Of a DNA stretch of 64,000 nucleotides, positions 10,013 to 20,760 are shown piece by piece. Under the pieces are notes generated by a model, which was not told where the DNA came from, did not search any database, and was given only the letters and a program-made list of their open reading frames with translations. The translations under genes and the position numbers were made by a program. Numbering within the stretch: the stretch's first letter is position 1; each line of letters opens with the position of its first letter. Origin of the DNA: Ampelomyces quisqualis (taxonomy: Eukaryota; Ascomycota; Dothideomycetes; Pleosporales; Phaeosphaeriaceae); contig JAGTXZ010000018.1 of the NCBI GenBank assembly GCA_018398575.1, positions 434,001 through 498,000 on the forward strand, read 5' to 3'.

Positions 10013-11239
10013 TTTTGGGACTGAAGAATTAATACAAGAGGAACTTGAAGTATAGCTGGGAAGAATGACGGTTGGGAGCTGATGCTGCAAGCATTTCAAG
10101 AGGACTGTCGGACTTTTATATCCTTGAAGATGAGTCGCAACTTGGTACTATGCTGCATTACCAACACAGTTTGGACCTTGACGTTGTCATTCGGCGTGAT
10201 CCATGCAACCATATCTCTGTCTGGGTTACTCTATGCTTACTGTTTTCTCTATCAAAGTTAGCGACTCCGCGCGAAAGTGTAGTGATGATCAGCTACGGTG
10301 TTGATCGACCGTCGGACCCACTGACCGATCATGCTCTTCTCCAGATGCAGACTTTGTCATTCGGCCTATCGTAATTCAACAAATATTTTGGTGGATCACC
10401 AACTCTCCGCTATTACTCATTGAAGCCACTTGAACATATGGTTACATGATCAAATCAGGTGTTAGCCGAGTCATTCGTTAGTACACGCCCTGCGCTAGAT
10501 CTTCACCTCGGATGCTCGGCGACTTTACGGTTCGGCACGGTGCGAAGCGAGTAGCTCTCCAACAACTCACTAGTCTTCTAGTAAACACTTGGCATACGTG
10601 CGTACGGGAGTATAGTAGCGATCAGCTTGTGGGGCCGGCTGACGGACCCACCATGTTACGCTCTGCTCTACACTGAAGGATGCGGAGTATTGATCAACAA
10701 GCAAGCCCAGGGAGCTTGAGCTCCCAGCCGGACTTGTTTGGGTCACGAACACCTCCCAAGTAAGCGCTTGAAGTTAGCTTGATTGTTGGAAAGTATGTGA
10801 TTTGGTCGGTGCTTTGAAATATGCGAAGTCGTGACGTTTCTGGCTGCATGGTATCTTCAATCCATCACGATGAGACATCAGAAAGAGGAAGGTAAAGCTT
10901 TGTTGATACTAGCAGTAGTATGATCAGCATGTCGACATTCTAAGCTTGCTTCCTGGCCAAGCGCCGGCTTGCCCGAGATGCAGGATGAGCGAGAGTAACA
11001 TCACAAGCTCTCGTCATGTCCGAGGAGTGGGGTAGTCAGCATTTGTTCGAATCATGAGAAAGAACTTTCGCAGGTATTGGGGATCATGGCGAGGAGCTTC
11101 CTACGCGGAAAGGCATATAAGTCTTCGATTCCTACCATTCCTTCTTCTGTCATCATCACCACACCGCAACCACACCTTCGATCTCAATTATTATCCATAC
11201 CTTTTTCCCGAAGCAATCTCAACATCGTAATTCTTCAAT
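10013..11239. promoter_or_regulatory. Shared spacer between two divergent secreted-protein genes
   Basis: This 1.2-kb region separates the starts of two small cysteine-rich protein genes that point away from each other. A TATA-type box lies near each gene: TATAAAA on the minus strand at about 10,113-10,121 and CATATAAG on the plus strand at 11,114-11,121, each 100-125 bp before its ATG. GTCGGACCCAC (10,311) and GACGGACCCAC (10,635) are near-copies that could be protein-binding sites. No further gene is visible. Co-regulation is an inference from the arrangement. Confidence 0.45.
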
Positions 11240-11497
11240 ATGAAATCCCTCGCCATTACCTTCATTCTCAGTACAATAAGTGCCATCGCAATGGCTCAAA
11301 GTGGACCTTGCTTCAACCAGTATGCGGCAACAGAACTGCCTAACAAGCCCTAGAATTTCACTGACATTTGATTCAGAGCAGACCCTGTTGGTGGAATCGG
11401 GAACTACTGCTACTGCCAAGGAGATGGACTATGCTACTTTGAAGGAACGGAAACAAATGGTTGCAGTCCACCCAGTAGCAATCAGTTTCCTTGTTAG
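11240..11497 (+). CDS. Small secreted protein with six cysteines
   Basis: Two exons, 11,240-11,319 and 11,377-11,497, joined across a 57-nt intron (GTATGC donor, CTGAC branch site, TTCAG acceptor) give 66 residues. Residues 1-20 are a signal peptide (MKSLAITFILSTISAIAMAQ). The mature part has Cys24, 38, 40, 46, 56 and 66. Its YCYCQGDGLCYFEG segment resembles the CQADGNACFYRE segment of the neighbouring 87-residue secreted protein, which suggests a common family. Without the intron the frame stops at once, so a simple ORF scan misses the gene. Small size, secretion signal, even cysteine count and closeness to transposon relics fit an effector candidate. No function can be read from the sequence. 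Confidence 0.72.
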
Positions 11498-11984
11498 ATT
11501 TAGAGCAGGCAGCTTTGAAGTTTGAGTAGGCGACGAAAGGAGCAGCGTGACATGTCGTGCAAGTCATGATCAAGTAGTCTTCAAATACTGTGCGGAAGTC
11601 TGAAGCCTAAGAGCTGTTGGAGCTGTTTACCATGCGTGCAAACATCGACCATACTCCAATTTACTAGCCATTGCTGTAGGTAGAAGGCATCTCAAGAGGC
11701 GTAAGTTACGACGTGCGCTTGATCTCAAAGTTTCCAGCTAAAAATGACGTGCAACACAGCGGCAGCAATTTCGCGGGGCCATTGTTGTGACTTGATTTGC
11801 AATTACGTAGTAGTGACGTGACGTATGTACATTCCGTCCGCACCTGACCGAACCATCGCTAGTCATAACTAGCTAACACGCTAACTCCAATGTAGTTCTG
11901 CTGACATTCATTCTCATAATTAAAGTCGCACTCAGCTCTCCGCCACTTCGATCAAAACTTACTCACATAAAAAAACAATCTAGT
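11498..11984. other. Spacer without recognised gene
   Basis: Intergenic DNA between a secreted-protein gene and the DUF3632-type gene. It probably holds the 3' end of the first and the promoter of the second. No clear TATA box, repeat or coding stretch is visible. Confidence 0.5.
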
Positions 11985-12893
11985 ATGGCTACCTGCTCCA
12001 TAGACGACCGAATCAAATCCCGCGAAGCATTCCACGCAACGTTCAAGGAATCAGTCGACGCCGACCTCAAGCAAGCAGGCTACGACGACAATAATGCAAC
12101 ATGGCACAGCATCCGCATGTTCACCAAGACAATTACTTCCCAATTTCTGCGCGGTGCAAACTCAGATCTGCCCAAGAAATACCGCTACGAGCTTGACATG
12201 CACGAGCTGTGGTACTGGGTCGCACAAGCAGCTAGATATGTCGCTGCCGACCACCCTGCGCAAGACAGATTGGTTGCTCAAGTCCAGCATGCGAGAGATA
12301 TGGGTAATCTGTCGCGCAATAATAAGGCTGGAGAAGAGGAAATCGCGACTACCTCGGACGGCAACATATGGGCCGATCTGCCTTTCCTTTTGGAGGAAGT
12401 TCAGTCAGCTTGGAAAGCCTCTAGTACCCTTCCATCTGTGGAACGCCACAATTTGAGTGCGTTTGTTGCCCGACTTGCTTCTGTTGGCGTCCGGGATCCC
12501 GATTTGGGGATGGTAGCGCTTTGGGTTCTGCGCGATACGCTGGAGACGGATCGCCCGCTTACAGGTTGTCCCAGCGGTTCGAACAATGAGAACCCGCAGG
12601 CTAGCATTGCGAATCTACTACCAGCTACCAACGTGTGGTTCCTGTACTGCGGGTATAAGCTCGAAAGTCTTTGCATTCAGACGCAGAACTACGACTCCGA
12701 TGCGGAAACAGGCGAGTTGGCAAGGAAAGCAAACATCACGCCCAACTCTGGATTCAGTGTAGCGCGGTGGAAGTTCTGGAGGGACCGACTTGAAGAGATT
12801 AGTCACTGTGAGGACCAAGAGGTCGCGCAGCTGGCAGAGAAAACGCGGAAGACCATGAAGACCTGGGGCGAAAGGATTCAGAGTATGAATTGA
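11985..12893 (+). CDS. DUF3632-type fungal protein
   Basis: A single-exon frame of 302 residues starts at an ATG after an AACAATCTAGT leader. It is an all-helical, acidic, soluble-looking protein without signal peptide or membrane segment. The C-terminal part GFSVARWKFWRDRLEEI (about residues 256-272), with the WYWVAQAARYVA helix near residue 76, fits DUF3632, a family of unknown function common in Pezizomycotina. The assignment is from memory of the family pattern and is moderate. Codon use is that of an ordinary expressed gene, unlike the TA-rich DNA that starts about 80 bp past its stop. No function is known. Confidence 0.75.
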   Translation: MATCSIDDRIKSREAFHATFKESVDADLKQAGYDDNNATWHSIRMFTKTITSQFLRGANSDLPKKYRYELDMHELWYWVAQAARYVAADHPAQDRLVAQVQHARDMGNLSRNNKAGEEEIATTSDGNIWADLPFLLEEVQSAWKASSTLPSVERHNLSAFVARLASVGVRDPDLGMVALWVLRDTLETDRPLTGCPSGSNNENPQASIANLLPATNVWFLYCGYKLESLCIQTQNYDSDAETGELARKANITPNSGFSVARWKFWRDRLEEISHCEDQEVAQLAEKTRKTMKTWGERIQSMN

Positions 12894-12969
12894 TATGAAG
12901 CAAGATCTTTAGAAACGTTGTAGTAGAAATCATGAGATCAAGACCTTCTTACTGTTTGAATTCCAAACT

Positions 12970-13660
12970 AGAATATACCAGTGACAGAGACACCTCATCC
13001 CCCTGCACAACAATATTCTTTACAACAACCCTCATTGCATCCTAACTACTGTTCGTATTCTGAACTTCAAGTATCAAGCCCCTCCTCTTCTATTGTTTTT
13101 CGTCCCTGCTTACGTCTTTTACAACCTTTAAAATTCCTACTGCTAACATTATGCAGCTTTGCGCGCTTATAACTCGTATGTGCGACCTAGCAAAACGTAA
13201 CTACAAAGCTAGCCTTATATTAGTTGTTAATTTACTTCTTTGCCTTATTATCTTGCTAGACTTTCTTGATTGCTGCGTTCGTATCTTTCAGAAGCTACAT
13301 ACGCTACTCTTTTCCATTAATAGTGCTAGCTTTAGCGCCCTTATATAGTAGCTTCTAGAGTAGGTAGACTCTTTATCTATATAGACTACCTCAAGACCTT
13401 AAGACAAGCGCTTTTAAGAATAAGAGTATTGTTAGGAATCGAGAACTAGCATGATTAGTATAGTGTTACGTAGTCCGACACTAACTCGTTACTTACTATA
13501 TAAACTAATACTGCTGCCAGCCTTGGACAGCAGTAGTCTGTTACCTAAATACAAAGGATACATCCTAAAGCCATATTTATTACCCTCTGTGTCTAACTTG
13601 AATTGTATTCTTAACAAGAACCGCACGCTTCTTGCGCGTCTCTAGATAGGCTGTATTGTT
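12970..13660. other. AT-rich island, probably transposon relic
   Basis: After a pyrimidine-rich stretch (13,000-13,140) the sequence becomes TTA- and CTAG-rich with frequent stops, like the block at 1-8,560. TCA is again scarce between about 13,190 and 13,430. Short open frames exist but look like chance. I could not identify the element. Confidence 0.5.
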
Positions 13661-13732
13661 AGTGGTGTTTGCGCCATCGCCTGCGATAACTTTGCGCAGT
13701 ACAAAATTTCTTACCCTGAATTTGGGATTGAT

Positions 13733-14293
13733 TTATTCATGATCAGACACGACCAGCTCCGTCGTGATGTCATCAGGTCCAGTGTAATACAACAAGCGTA
13801 CATAGCCGATGTAAGGCGAACCTAGACTCTGATGCTAATCATATGCAACGTAGATCTCCTCGATACTGTACTCTGTAAGGCAATGCTACCTGTTTGACAG
13901 GCTTGCCTAGGAACCAAGTGAACGATTGAATCCAAGTTAGTGGGATAAATGAAATGGGTGCGACTTATGCTTCTTTGGCCTTGTTGCCGCTATGTCTGGG
14001 ACAGTAATGAAGCTGCAGGATGCATATTTTGACGGCACATCAGTCAGCAATGCAAAATTCCAAAACTAAGAGCTGTAATGTATGCCAATGGCACAAACGT
14101 TGTCGTAGAATTCATTAGGGTTGATAGCAATCAACTCGGGTCGCGACATTAGCGCTGTGTGTAGCCTTGCTCGCTTCTGCCACAGAGCATCGATAGCGGA
14201 GTCTTCTACGCCTTTTGGTGTTGCTTCATACACAACTACAACAGTATTAGTGCAGTGTTTAGCACAAGGTAAGCCCCGTGTCATTGAATACAC
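13733..14293 (-). pseudogene. Decayed protein-coding gene, family unknown
   Basis: Three adjacent minus-strand pieces look like protein but sit in different frames or are cut by stops. The first, 14,293-14,066, has a readable end including ALWQKRARLHTALMSRPEL and NPNEFYDN. The second, about 14,030-13,930, reads DVPSKYASCSF and then PDIAATRPKKHK. The third, 13,879-13,733, reads EYSIEEIYVAYD, an in-frame TAG at 13,837-13,835, then GSPYIGYVRLLYYTGPDD and a natural TAA at 13,733. The TAG could come from CAG by a RIP-type change. Some breaks could be unrecognised introns. The piece lies between two AT-rich islands. I do not recognise the family. Confidence 0.4.
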
Positions 14294-14320
14294 GCTAAAG
14301 ATCTATGTATCTAGACTCCG

Positions 14321-14880
14321 CAACGAACAAATCAAACAAATATAGCTACCTATATTGGATTTGTTTAGTAAACCTTAGCACCTAGCCTATATTTGTTTGT
14401 TTGTTTAGTGTTTTAGAGCTTGTATATTTGTTTAATTAACAAATATTTAGTAAAAGTCTTAGCGTTTGTATATACAAGTCTTAGCGCTCAGTTTTTAGTA
14501 TTTTGTTTAGCTATTTAATTGTCCTTTACCTAGTTTTGTATGTTGTACTTGCGGGCAAGATTGTTGTTGCTAATAACGCTGTTACTGCTATTGTTGCTGC
14601 TGTTGTTGCTGCTGTTGTTACTGCGGTAGCTCTTTAGGTTATGTAACTAGATTACGTAAGTAGATCACGTGATTAGATCTAGGGGTAAACGCGATCACGA
14701 TAGCAAAACTCAGCCAAAATTGGCTATATAAAACAACCAAATATTTGTCAAATATTTGCAAATATAAGGATTCTCATGTTTGTTTGTTTAGTTAAATCTG
14801 CTATCTATACTTGTTTGTTTGATTAATTATTAATCAAACAAACAAACAAATATTTGATTCATATTTGTTTGTTGCTGACT
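14321..14880. mobile_element. AT-rich element with clustered AAACAAATATTTG motifs
   Basis: Both ends carry CAAACAAAYA-type sequence in opposite orientation (AACAAATCAAACAAATATAG at 14,328 and CAAATATTTGATTCATATTTG near 14,850). The interior repeats TTTGTTTGTTTAG and AAATATTTG many times, and holds a TTGCTG trinucleotide run (14,560-14,635) and TATATAAAA at about 14,724. No intact frame is visible. It may be a small inverted-repeat DNA element; ends and target duplication were not resolved. Confidence 0.4.
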
Positions 14881-17738
14881 GTAGTACGGTCAGCAGCTCT
14901 TATCACAGCACCCTCCTATAATCTTGTGTAGTATCCCAGAAAGGCCTCCTAGCAATGGGATATTCTAGTAACTAGAGTCTCCTCTACGAATCTACCTTGC
15001 TTTACCACAGCGACAGGGTAGAGATAGAGTTTGCTTACCATTTTACAGGCAGTGCAAAACAAAATATTGCACTTTGCAGTGGCTATTGTAGAACTAGATT
15101 TCAGGACCACGTAATTTTACTATGGAGCTACCACTTAGGTTTTAGATCTTTATTCACCATTAAGTAATACTGAACTTTCGTGTTTTAGAAGAGACCCAGC
15201 CATGCCGTCGATGCCGTGTTCGGGAACTTTAGTCATAAGGACTATAGAAAAGAGTCCAAAGAAAAGAGTCCAAAGAAAAGAGTCCAAAGAAAAGAGTCCA
15301 AAGAATTTTATATCAAGTCTCATCCTGTAGATGTCAGCCTTGGAAGACTTTAGTGCGTAAAATAAGGCTTAGGAACAATAATGAGGGCAAAGCAAGCACG
15401 GTCAAGTGCGCATTCAGGATCGATGAGCCGCCAGCGATCAAGCAGGCTTAGAATTGATTCCTTGGATCAGCGTGAATCGCATATCAATTTCTCCGATGGT
15501 TTCAGTACAGCAGCAGTGCTATAAGAAACTGCAGACATATGGCTGCTTTAGCGGATATCTTTTCAAATGTGTATACCACCACGACACTGTAGGAATTGTT
15601 ACAATCTTCTCTTAATTAATCTGGCTTTCTTCGTCTCGCGAAGCCCTCTTATACTCGCGAACACGCGCTTGACGGTATTTGCTGTTTTATCTTTCACGCT
15701 CACGCTGCCGTGTCTAAGCAATGAGACAATGCAGGGACAATACTAGCTTTGGTAGAGGGACATCATGCACCTTATTGTGTTTTGATAGCAACTACTGCAC
15801 AAATCATAAGCATAGTGATAAGAGTTATGCAGGTCTTGGACAACTAAAGGACTGTCACGGATAGGCATCCGAAGTTCTACCCGGAGGCATGTAAGTGTCT
15901 GCTAGTGTCAACAACACAACAATGGAAAAAGCCATCTACAGAGACACATTTCTAACGGCGATCAGATCCTCCTTGATTTTACATCACTGTAGGTAAAATC
16001 TCTCATATAGGTCCGGTCCATTGTAATGTCCCAACACAATATGCGTGTTGATGGCCATTGACAACGCTGAACCAACCCAAACTCGTACCTACCTGGAAGT
16101 CACCCAAGCATACGGCCAAACGCACCACTCTACCATCTCTCCACTACCCAATCTCAATGAGACCACATCAACATTTCCACCCATGCTCCACAAAACCCAC
16201 CTATCCTCAAAGCACATCCCCATACCCACATCCCTGGCGGCGCCTCACCCCCATCCCCCCGCAACCCATCTCCTCGGCCATGCTCATGTCAGGCTCCCCA
16301 TGTCCATTTCCAGGCACCCTGGACCAGACTCACCCCGGACCCGCAATCTCTCCATCCCAACATCAGGCATATGTACCCACAACCACGCGGGAAGAAAACA
16401 GACTCAGCACCCCCTGTCTTATCCCCACCTCACGAGTCATCAGCATCTCCCCATTACCCCCAAGAGCGCACCAACACACACAAACTTTGCCTTTGCGCCC
16501 CTGGAACAATAACAGCGCCAACGATCCGTTCCAGAAGTGCCGGGGAGCCGGGAGCCGGGGTGGGGGGGGGGACTGTATCACCACTGCCCCTTCACTTTCC
16601 AGGGTCCAGCGCACGACCAACAGATTCAAACCCATACCCCTGCTCACCCCAGGTCCCCCTTATTCCCCCCCCCCCCTCAAAACGATGGATTCCGCGCCAT
16701 GGTGCGGAGATAAACGGCACGTGTGTGCGGCGCGTTTCATCGACACTGGCTGCAGATCCCTTGGCCGCGGATGGGCAGGGTGCAAGGCGTCAAACGGCGC
16801 GGCTGCGCAGGGCGGTGGGGAAACGCGGGATCGGCATATCTTGGCGTGGGTTTGTGATTGTGGGACGTGACTCGTTGCCGTTGTGTGAAACGGATAAGAT
16901 GCGCTTTGATTGTTTAAATGGGGTGGGGGGGGGTGGGGTGTCGGGCCGATTAACCTACCTACCTACCTGTAGTAGTTGGCCAAGTGTGTGTGCAGCACAG
17001 TATACAGTAGAAACGAGCAAGTATTCCTACGCTAGGCTTTCAACACTCATCCAAGTGTCCTTGAAAGAGAAGAGGAAGATACCTTGTACTACTGTAAAAC
17101 TAGCAAAAACCGCACCAGGAGTGTTTGCGCAATAGGCGAATGAAAACCTTGGTGTTGCGCCTACGTAGCTTCGGAAGCTTACGCGCGAGTTTTCACGGTA
17201 GACCAGCTTCGTTTCGGCGGTATATGAAGAATGAAGACTTTGGGAAATTGGGACTGTGCGAAAATCGAAAGAAGCTGTAAGCGTGGAGGCGTTATGTGGT
17301 GCGGAGTTTGGTTTTGTTGGATTCTGGATTGTGGGTAGCAGGGTGGTAGGTGAGCGTCATCATTATGCATGATGAGCGCGAAGTAATGGTCCGGTTACTG
17401 GGGGTACAGGGCTAATAAAAGGCGGTGCGGATAGTGGAAAGGTGACGACAATTGCCATGTGTAGTGGTGCTTGGGTCAATATCATGTTGGCAAAGAGGAG
17501 ACTGATGTGATAAAGAAATGTGTGTATTGTCGGTCATGACAAAGGCAAGAGGCCTTGTCTGGTATCATAAAGTTGTGTCTAAATCTTCATCTACCGCAAT
17601 CTAGCAGCCGGGCGTAGATCAATGCGCAGAGCTAGAGAGCGCATGTGCTCTGCGCTCGAGAAGGGAAAATGGTAATGCCCAATGCCCAAACACCTTTTGC
17701 TATGCCAATATAGAGAAAAGCCCCTCGTCCTCGTAGAT
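14881..17738. other. Long spacer, no convincing gene
   Basis: This 2.9 kb contains a 14-bp minisatellite (listed separately), a pyrimidine-rich CA/CCC stretch (16,070-16,680), a G-run of about ten (16,560-16,570) and a C-run (16,665-16,676). Overlapping open frames of 150-270 codons at 16,045-17,135 occur in all three plus frames with Pro/Ser/His-rich compositions, which is the mark of low-complexity DNA rather than genes. A CCTA run lies at 16,950-16,965. Confidence 0.5.
15247..15306. repeat. 14-bp minisatellite, four copies
   Basis: The unit GAGTCCAAAGAAAA begins at 15,252, 15,266, 15,280 and 15,294 without mismatch. It lies in non-coding DNA. Perfect copies suggest recent slippage, so the locus may vary in copy number between strains. 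Confidence 0.85.
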
Positions 17739-19083
17739 CTACTCCTCCAGCACGCCAGTCTGAAGCATGCTCGCCTTGAGTGCCTTCTTGTACTCGCGCT
17801 CCATGCCATGCTTGACGGCATCCAGGACAGTGTCGACGGTGGCCTTGGGCTGGAAGCGAGGCTCAGTGCCGTCTTGGTAGACACCAGTCTTGACGAGGAT
17901 CGAGTACCAGTTAGCTTCGTCGGTGTGCTCGTTGTACTCGTTGGTACCGCGAACGTCCGACTCGGGCGTGTCGCCCACAAAGTACACGGTCGAGGGAGCC
18001 GAGTCGATGCCGTGTGTGTCCTTGCGCCACCTCTGCAACAGGCGAGTCGCAAATTCGAATGTGCCGATTTGCGGCTTGCCAAAGGCAGTGGTTTCGAGGT
18101 CCTTACCGGTGACGGCCTTATACATGGCTTCCAGTGACACTCGCAGCGCACCCATACCGATGCGTGTGAGGTCATGTGATGCGCTCCAAACGACGTCATT
18201 GTGCGAGAAGAAGACGGGCGGGCCATCGTCGAAGTTCTCCGACCTAGTGCCGAGACGTCCGTTCTTCGACATCAACAGGTCGAGAATGATTTGCTGATCG
18301 GATGCCCAGTCGCGTGAGTCGGCGAAGACGAAAATTGCTTCAATCTCGACCTCGGCAAAATTGCGTGCTCTTGAGTTTTGGTACTCATCGTCGGTCAGTT
18401 TGCGGAAAGGTGTTGTGTCTTGATTGTCCTTGATGATGTCGCCAGGCGTGACACTAGACGTCGTTAGTCATGCTGCGGAGGATCCATCAAGCTTGGTTGA
18501 CTTACACATCCTTGAAGCCATAGCCTTCGGCGACAATGCGGCACTTCTCGCCCTCGCCACCGACCACGAGCACGGTGTTGTACTTTTCAGCCATCTCTCT
18601 CATGGGGGTGTGTCCGCAAATGAACTGTCCGGGAGAAACCTCGAGCTCGAGCTGTTGGCTAAGCTGGATGCAGCGCTCCGCCTCAGTTTTGCCGCCGCCG
18701 TTTGTGACAAAGATGTAAGGTACTTGGACGCCGTACTCGTTCTCACCATTGAGCATCTTCATGGCTGCAATGGCCTCTGGAATAGGTCGGCCGCCGCGGA
18801 TGAGCACACCATCGATATCAAATGCGAAGGCGTACTTATCCGTGACTGATGTCTCTGGAAGTGTGACGCCAGGTGACCCCGGTGAGCCTGCGGCCTCGAG
18901 GTGTTGCCGAGCAGATTCGAAACCAGTGGCGATTTCCGAACCAGCGGAAGGAGCCATGAGATGTTGTGGTGGTACAACTACTGTAGGGCCCATCTTGATG
19001 TTCTCGCGGGTTGCCTCTACAGACGACAGGCGCCGTGCAAAACGGCTGCCTGGCGTAGGTACGGCAAGAGATGGTGCGGACAT
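17739..19083 (-). CDS. HAD-superfamily class IIA hydrolase, CECR5/YKR070W type
   Basis: Exons 19,083-18,506 and 18,453-17,739, with a 52-nt intron (GTAAGT donor, CTAAC branch, TAG acceptor), encode 430 residues. An N-terminal stretch with Arg and Ser and few acids (residues 1-30) fits a mitochondrial presequence. HAD motif I is FAFDIDGVLI with Asp89 and Asp91; motif II is FVTNGGGKTE; KDVVTPGD spans the splice site; FGKP and GDTPESDVRG give motifs III/IV. These and the order of blocks match TIGR01456 (CECR5/HDHD5). The family is placed in mitochondria; the natural substrate is unknown. A metal-dependent phosphatase activity is inferred from the complete Asp set. It is transcribed away from the gene at 20,761. 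Confidence 0.88.
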
Positions 19084-20760
19084 GGTGATGTTTGGGGTGA
19101 GTCTCGGCGTTGTTGTGGATTGTTGTGGGTAGAAATCTGGGGATGCGGAGGAAAAGTGGCCTTTATACCGTCGATGGGCAGTGCACGGATAGAGACGCCA
19201 GACGACCCCTCGATGCGGTGGAGAGTTTAGTGGGTAGGGTGTAGGTGTGTGGGTACAGGTTCTACAGTAGGGGTTGCAGTTTGGGCGTGATGGAGCGGAG
19301 GTTTATACAAACCCTGCGGCGGCGCTTGGCCCCTTGGGTTCACCATTGCTCGCTACTACGCCGGTCCTCCGTAGACTACGCCATGACTATACTCACAAAC
19401 AGAGTCGTAGTCTGCAGTGTTCACTGACTCGGCCGTGGTTGGTCCCTGGTGAGATAGCTTATCGGTTGGGAATTGCGGTGGATCCATGGCGTCATTGTGT
19501 GTCGTTCAGGAACAACCGCGTCTACACCGGTCCGTATCGAGCAGTGAGGGAGTGCCCCAGGCCCCAGGGCAGGATTGTTGTGGGCGTGTTGACAGCTCGT
19601 TCGAGGCTGGTGCGAGGTCTGTTGCGGCCGCGCTTGAGTTTGCTGTTGGATGTTTTGCCTGCACGATGACGTCGCTACTGATTAGGGCGCACTCACCTGG
19701 GCCACCATCGAATCACCGTCGCCTCGGTTCCAGCATCTTCTTCGTGATCGCCGTGCTGATTGCCCCTCGCGAGTATGGGCCGGAGGAGCATGTCGCCGCC
19801 AAGTCACGGCGAGTCTTTGCACCAGGAGATTTGAGGCTCAGATGGAGTCGTCTCGGAATGTGTGCCGAGCAGACATGTGCTCACTCTCTCCCAGCGGCCT
19901 TGTACGGCGACCGTTCGCCTAGTGTCACGAAGCTGGCTTCGCCGGCGCCATGATTGTTCCTATCTCTTGAAGATCAAAAACAATTGCACAGCGCTGCGTT
20001 CGTCCTCTCCCAGTTCCCCCTGCAATACTGCCATCTTCACATGTCCGACGCCATATCAGCACCTTTGTCTGAAACAAGGTGCGTGCATAGAACTAGAGCG
20101 GCAGGTCACAGCTTGCACGCAGTAGGTCGCGCGTAGAGAATGTATCCATAAAGACAGGGGCGGAGAGCGCTTGACATCACTGTACAGCCAAATCTGTGGA
20201 CCAGCGTGTCGACGTGCTATTCTCGCAGTGCCGCATTGCTTGCCACGAGCATCAGCATCTGTTATCTGGGGCTTTTTCAACCACGCCATGGTCCGCAACT
20301 TTGCACATGTAAACTCCATGTTCAGGCTACTGGGAGGTGCCAACGGACACCCGTGTTTCCATGCAGAGCTCCAACGCGAGGAGGAAGGCGTGCCAGATGG
20401 TCATCTTTGCTAGAGTACAGAAAAGCGGGACCGCATCGCTTGAGGCGGCAAACACCTCGAGGCGCTGCAATTCGATATAACGGCCGGTGCATGGGTCGAG
20501 CGTGCGGTTCGAGCAAGCGATGGACCTTGTCGAGGCTATGGACTCTACTTATCGCCCATCGGGAGGAAGGACAGACTCGCAAGAGTGTCGAGCCACTCGT
20601 GAAAACATTGTTCTTGTCCTGCAGTAGTGGGCGGAATGGGGCAGGCGCGTTGGGGAAGGAACGAGAGCACCTCTCATGCACAAGGAAGGCCGTTCTCGTC
20701 CCATCAGCACCGCTCTCATCGTCTCCTTTTCACCACGCGGTCCTCATCCTCACCGGGAAA
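19084..20760. promoter_or_regulatory. Divergent spacer between CECR5-like gene and fungal-specific gene
   Basis: A 1.7-kb region between two genes that point away from each other, so both promoters should lie here. GTTGT-rich sequence (19,100-19,140) precedes the CECR5-like start. The many short open frames overlap in several phases and show no protein-like composition. Confidence 0.45.

Noticed and set aside
9863..10099. 78-codon unspliced minus-strand frame
   Set aside because: It contains the true signal-peptide exon but reads through a consensus GTAAGT donor; the spliced three-exon model is better.
16045..17135. Three overlapping plus-strand frames of 155-270 codons
   Set aside because: Open in several phases at once over C-rich DNA, Pro/Ser/His-rich, no domain and no splice support.
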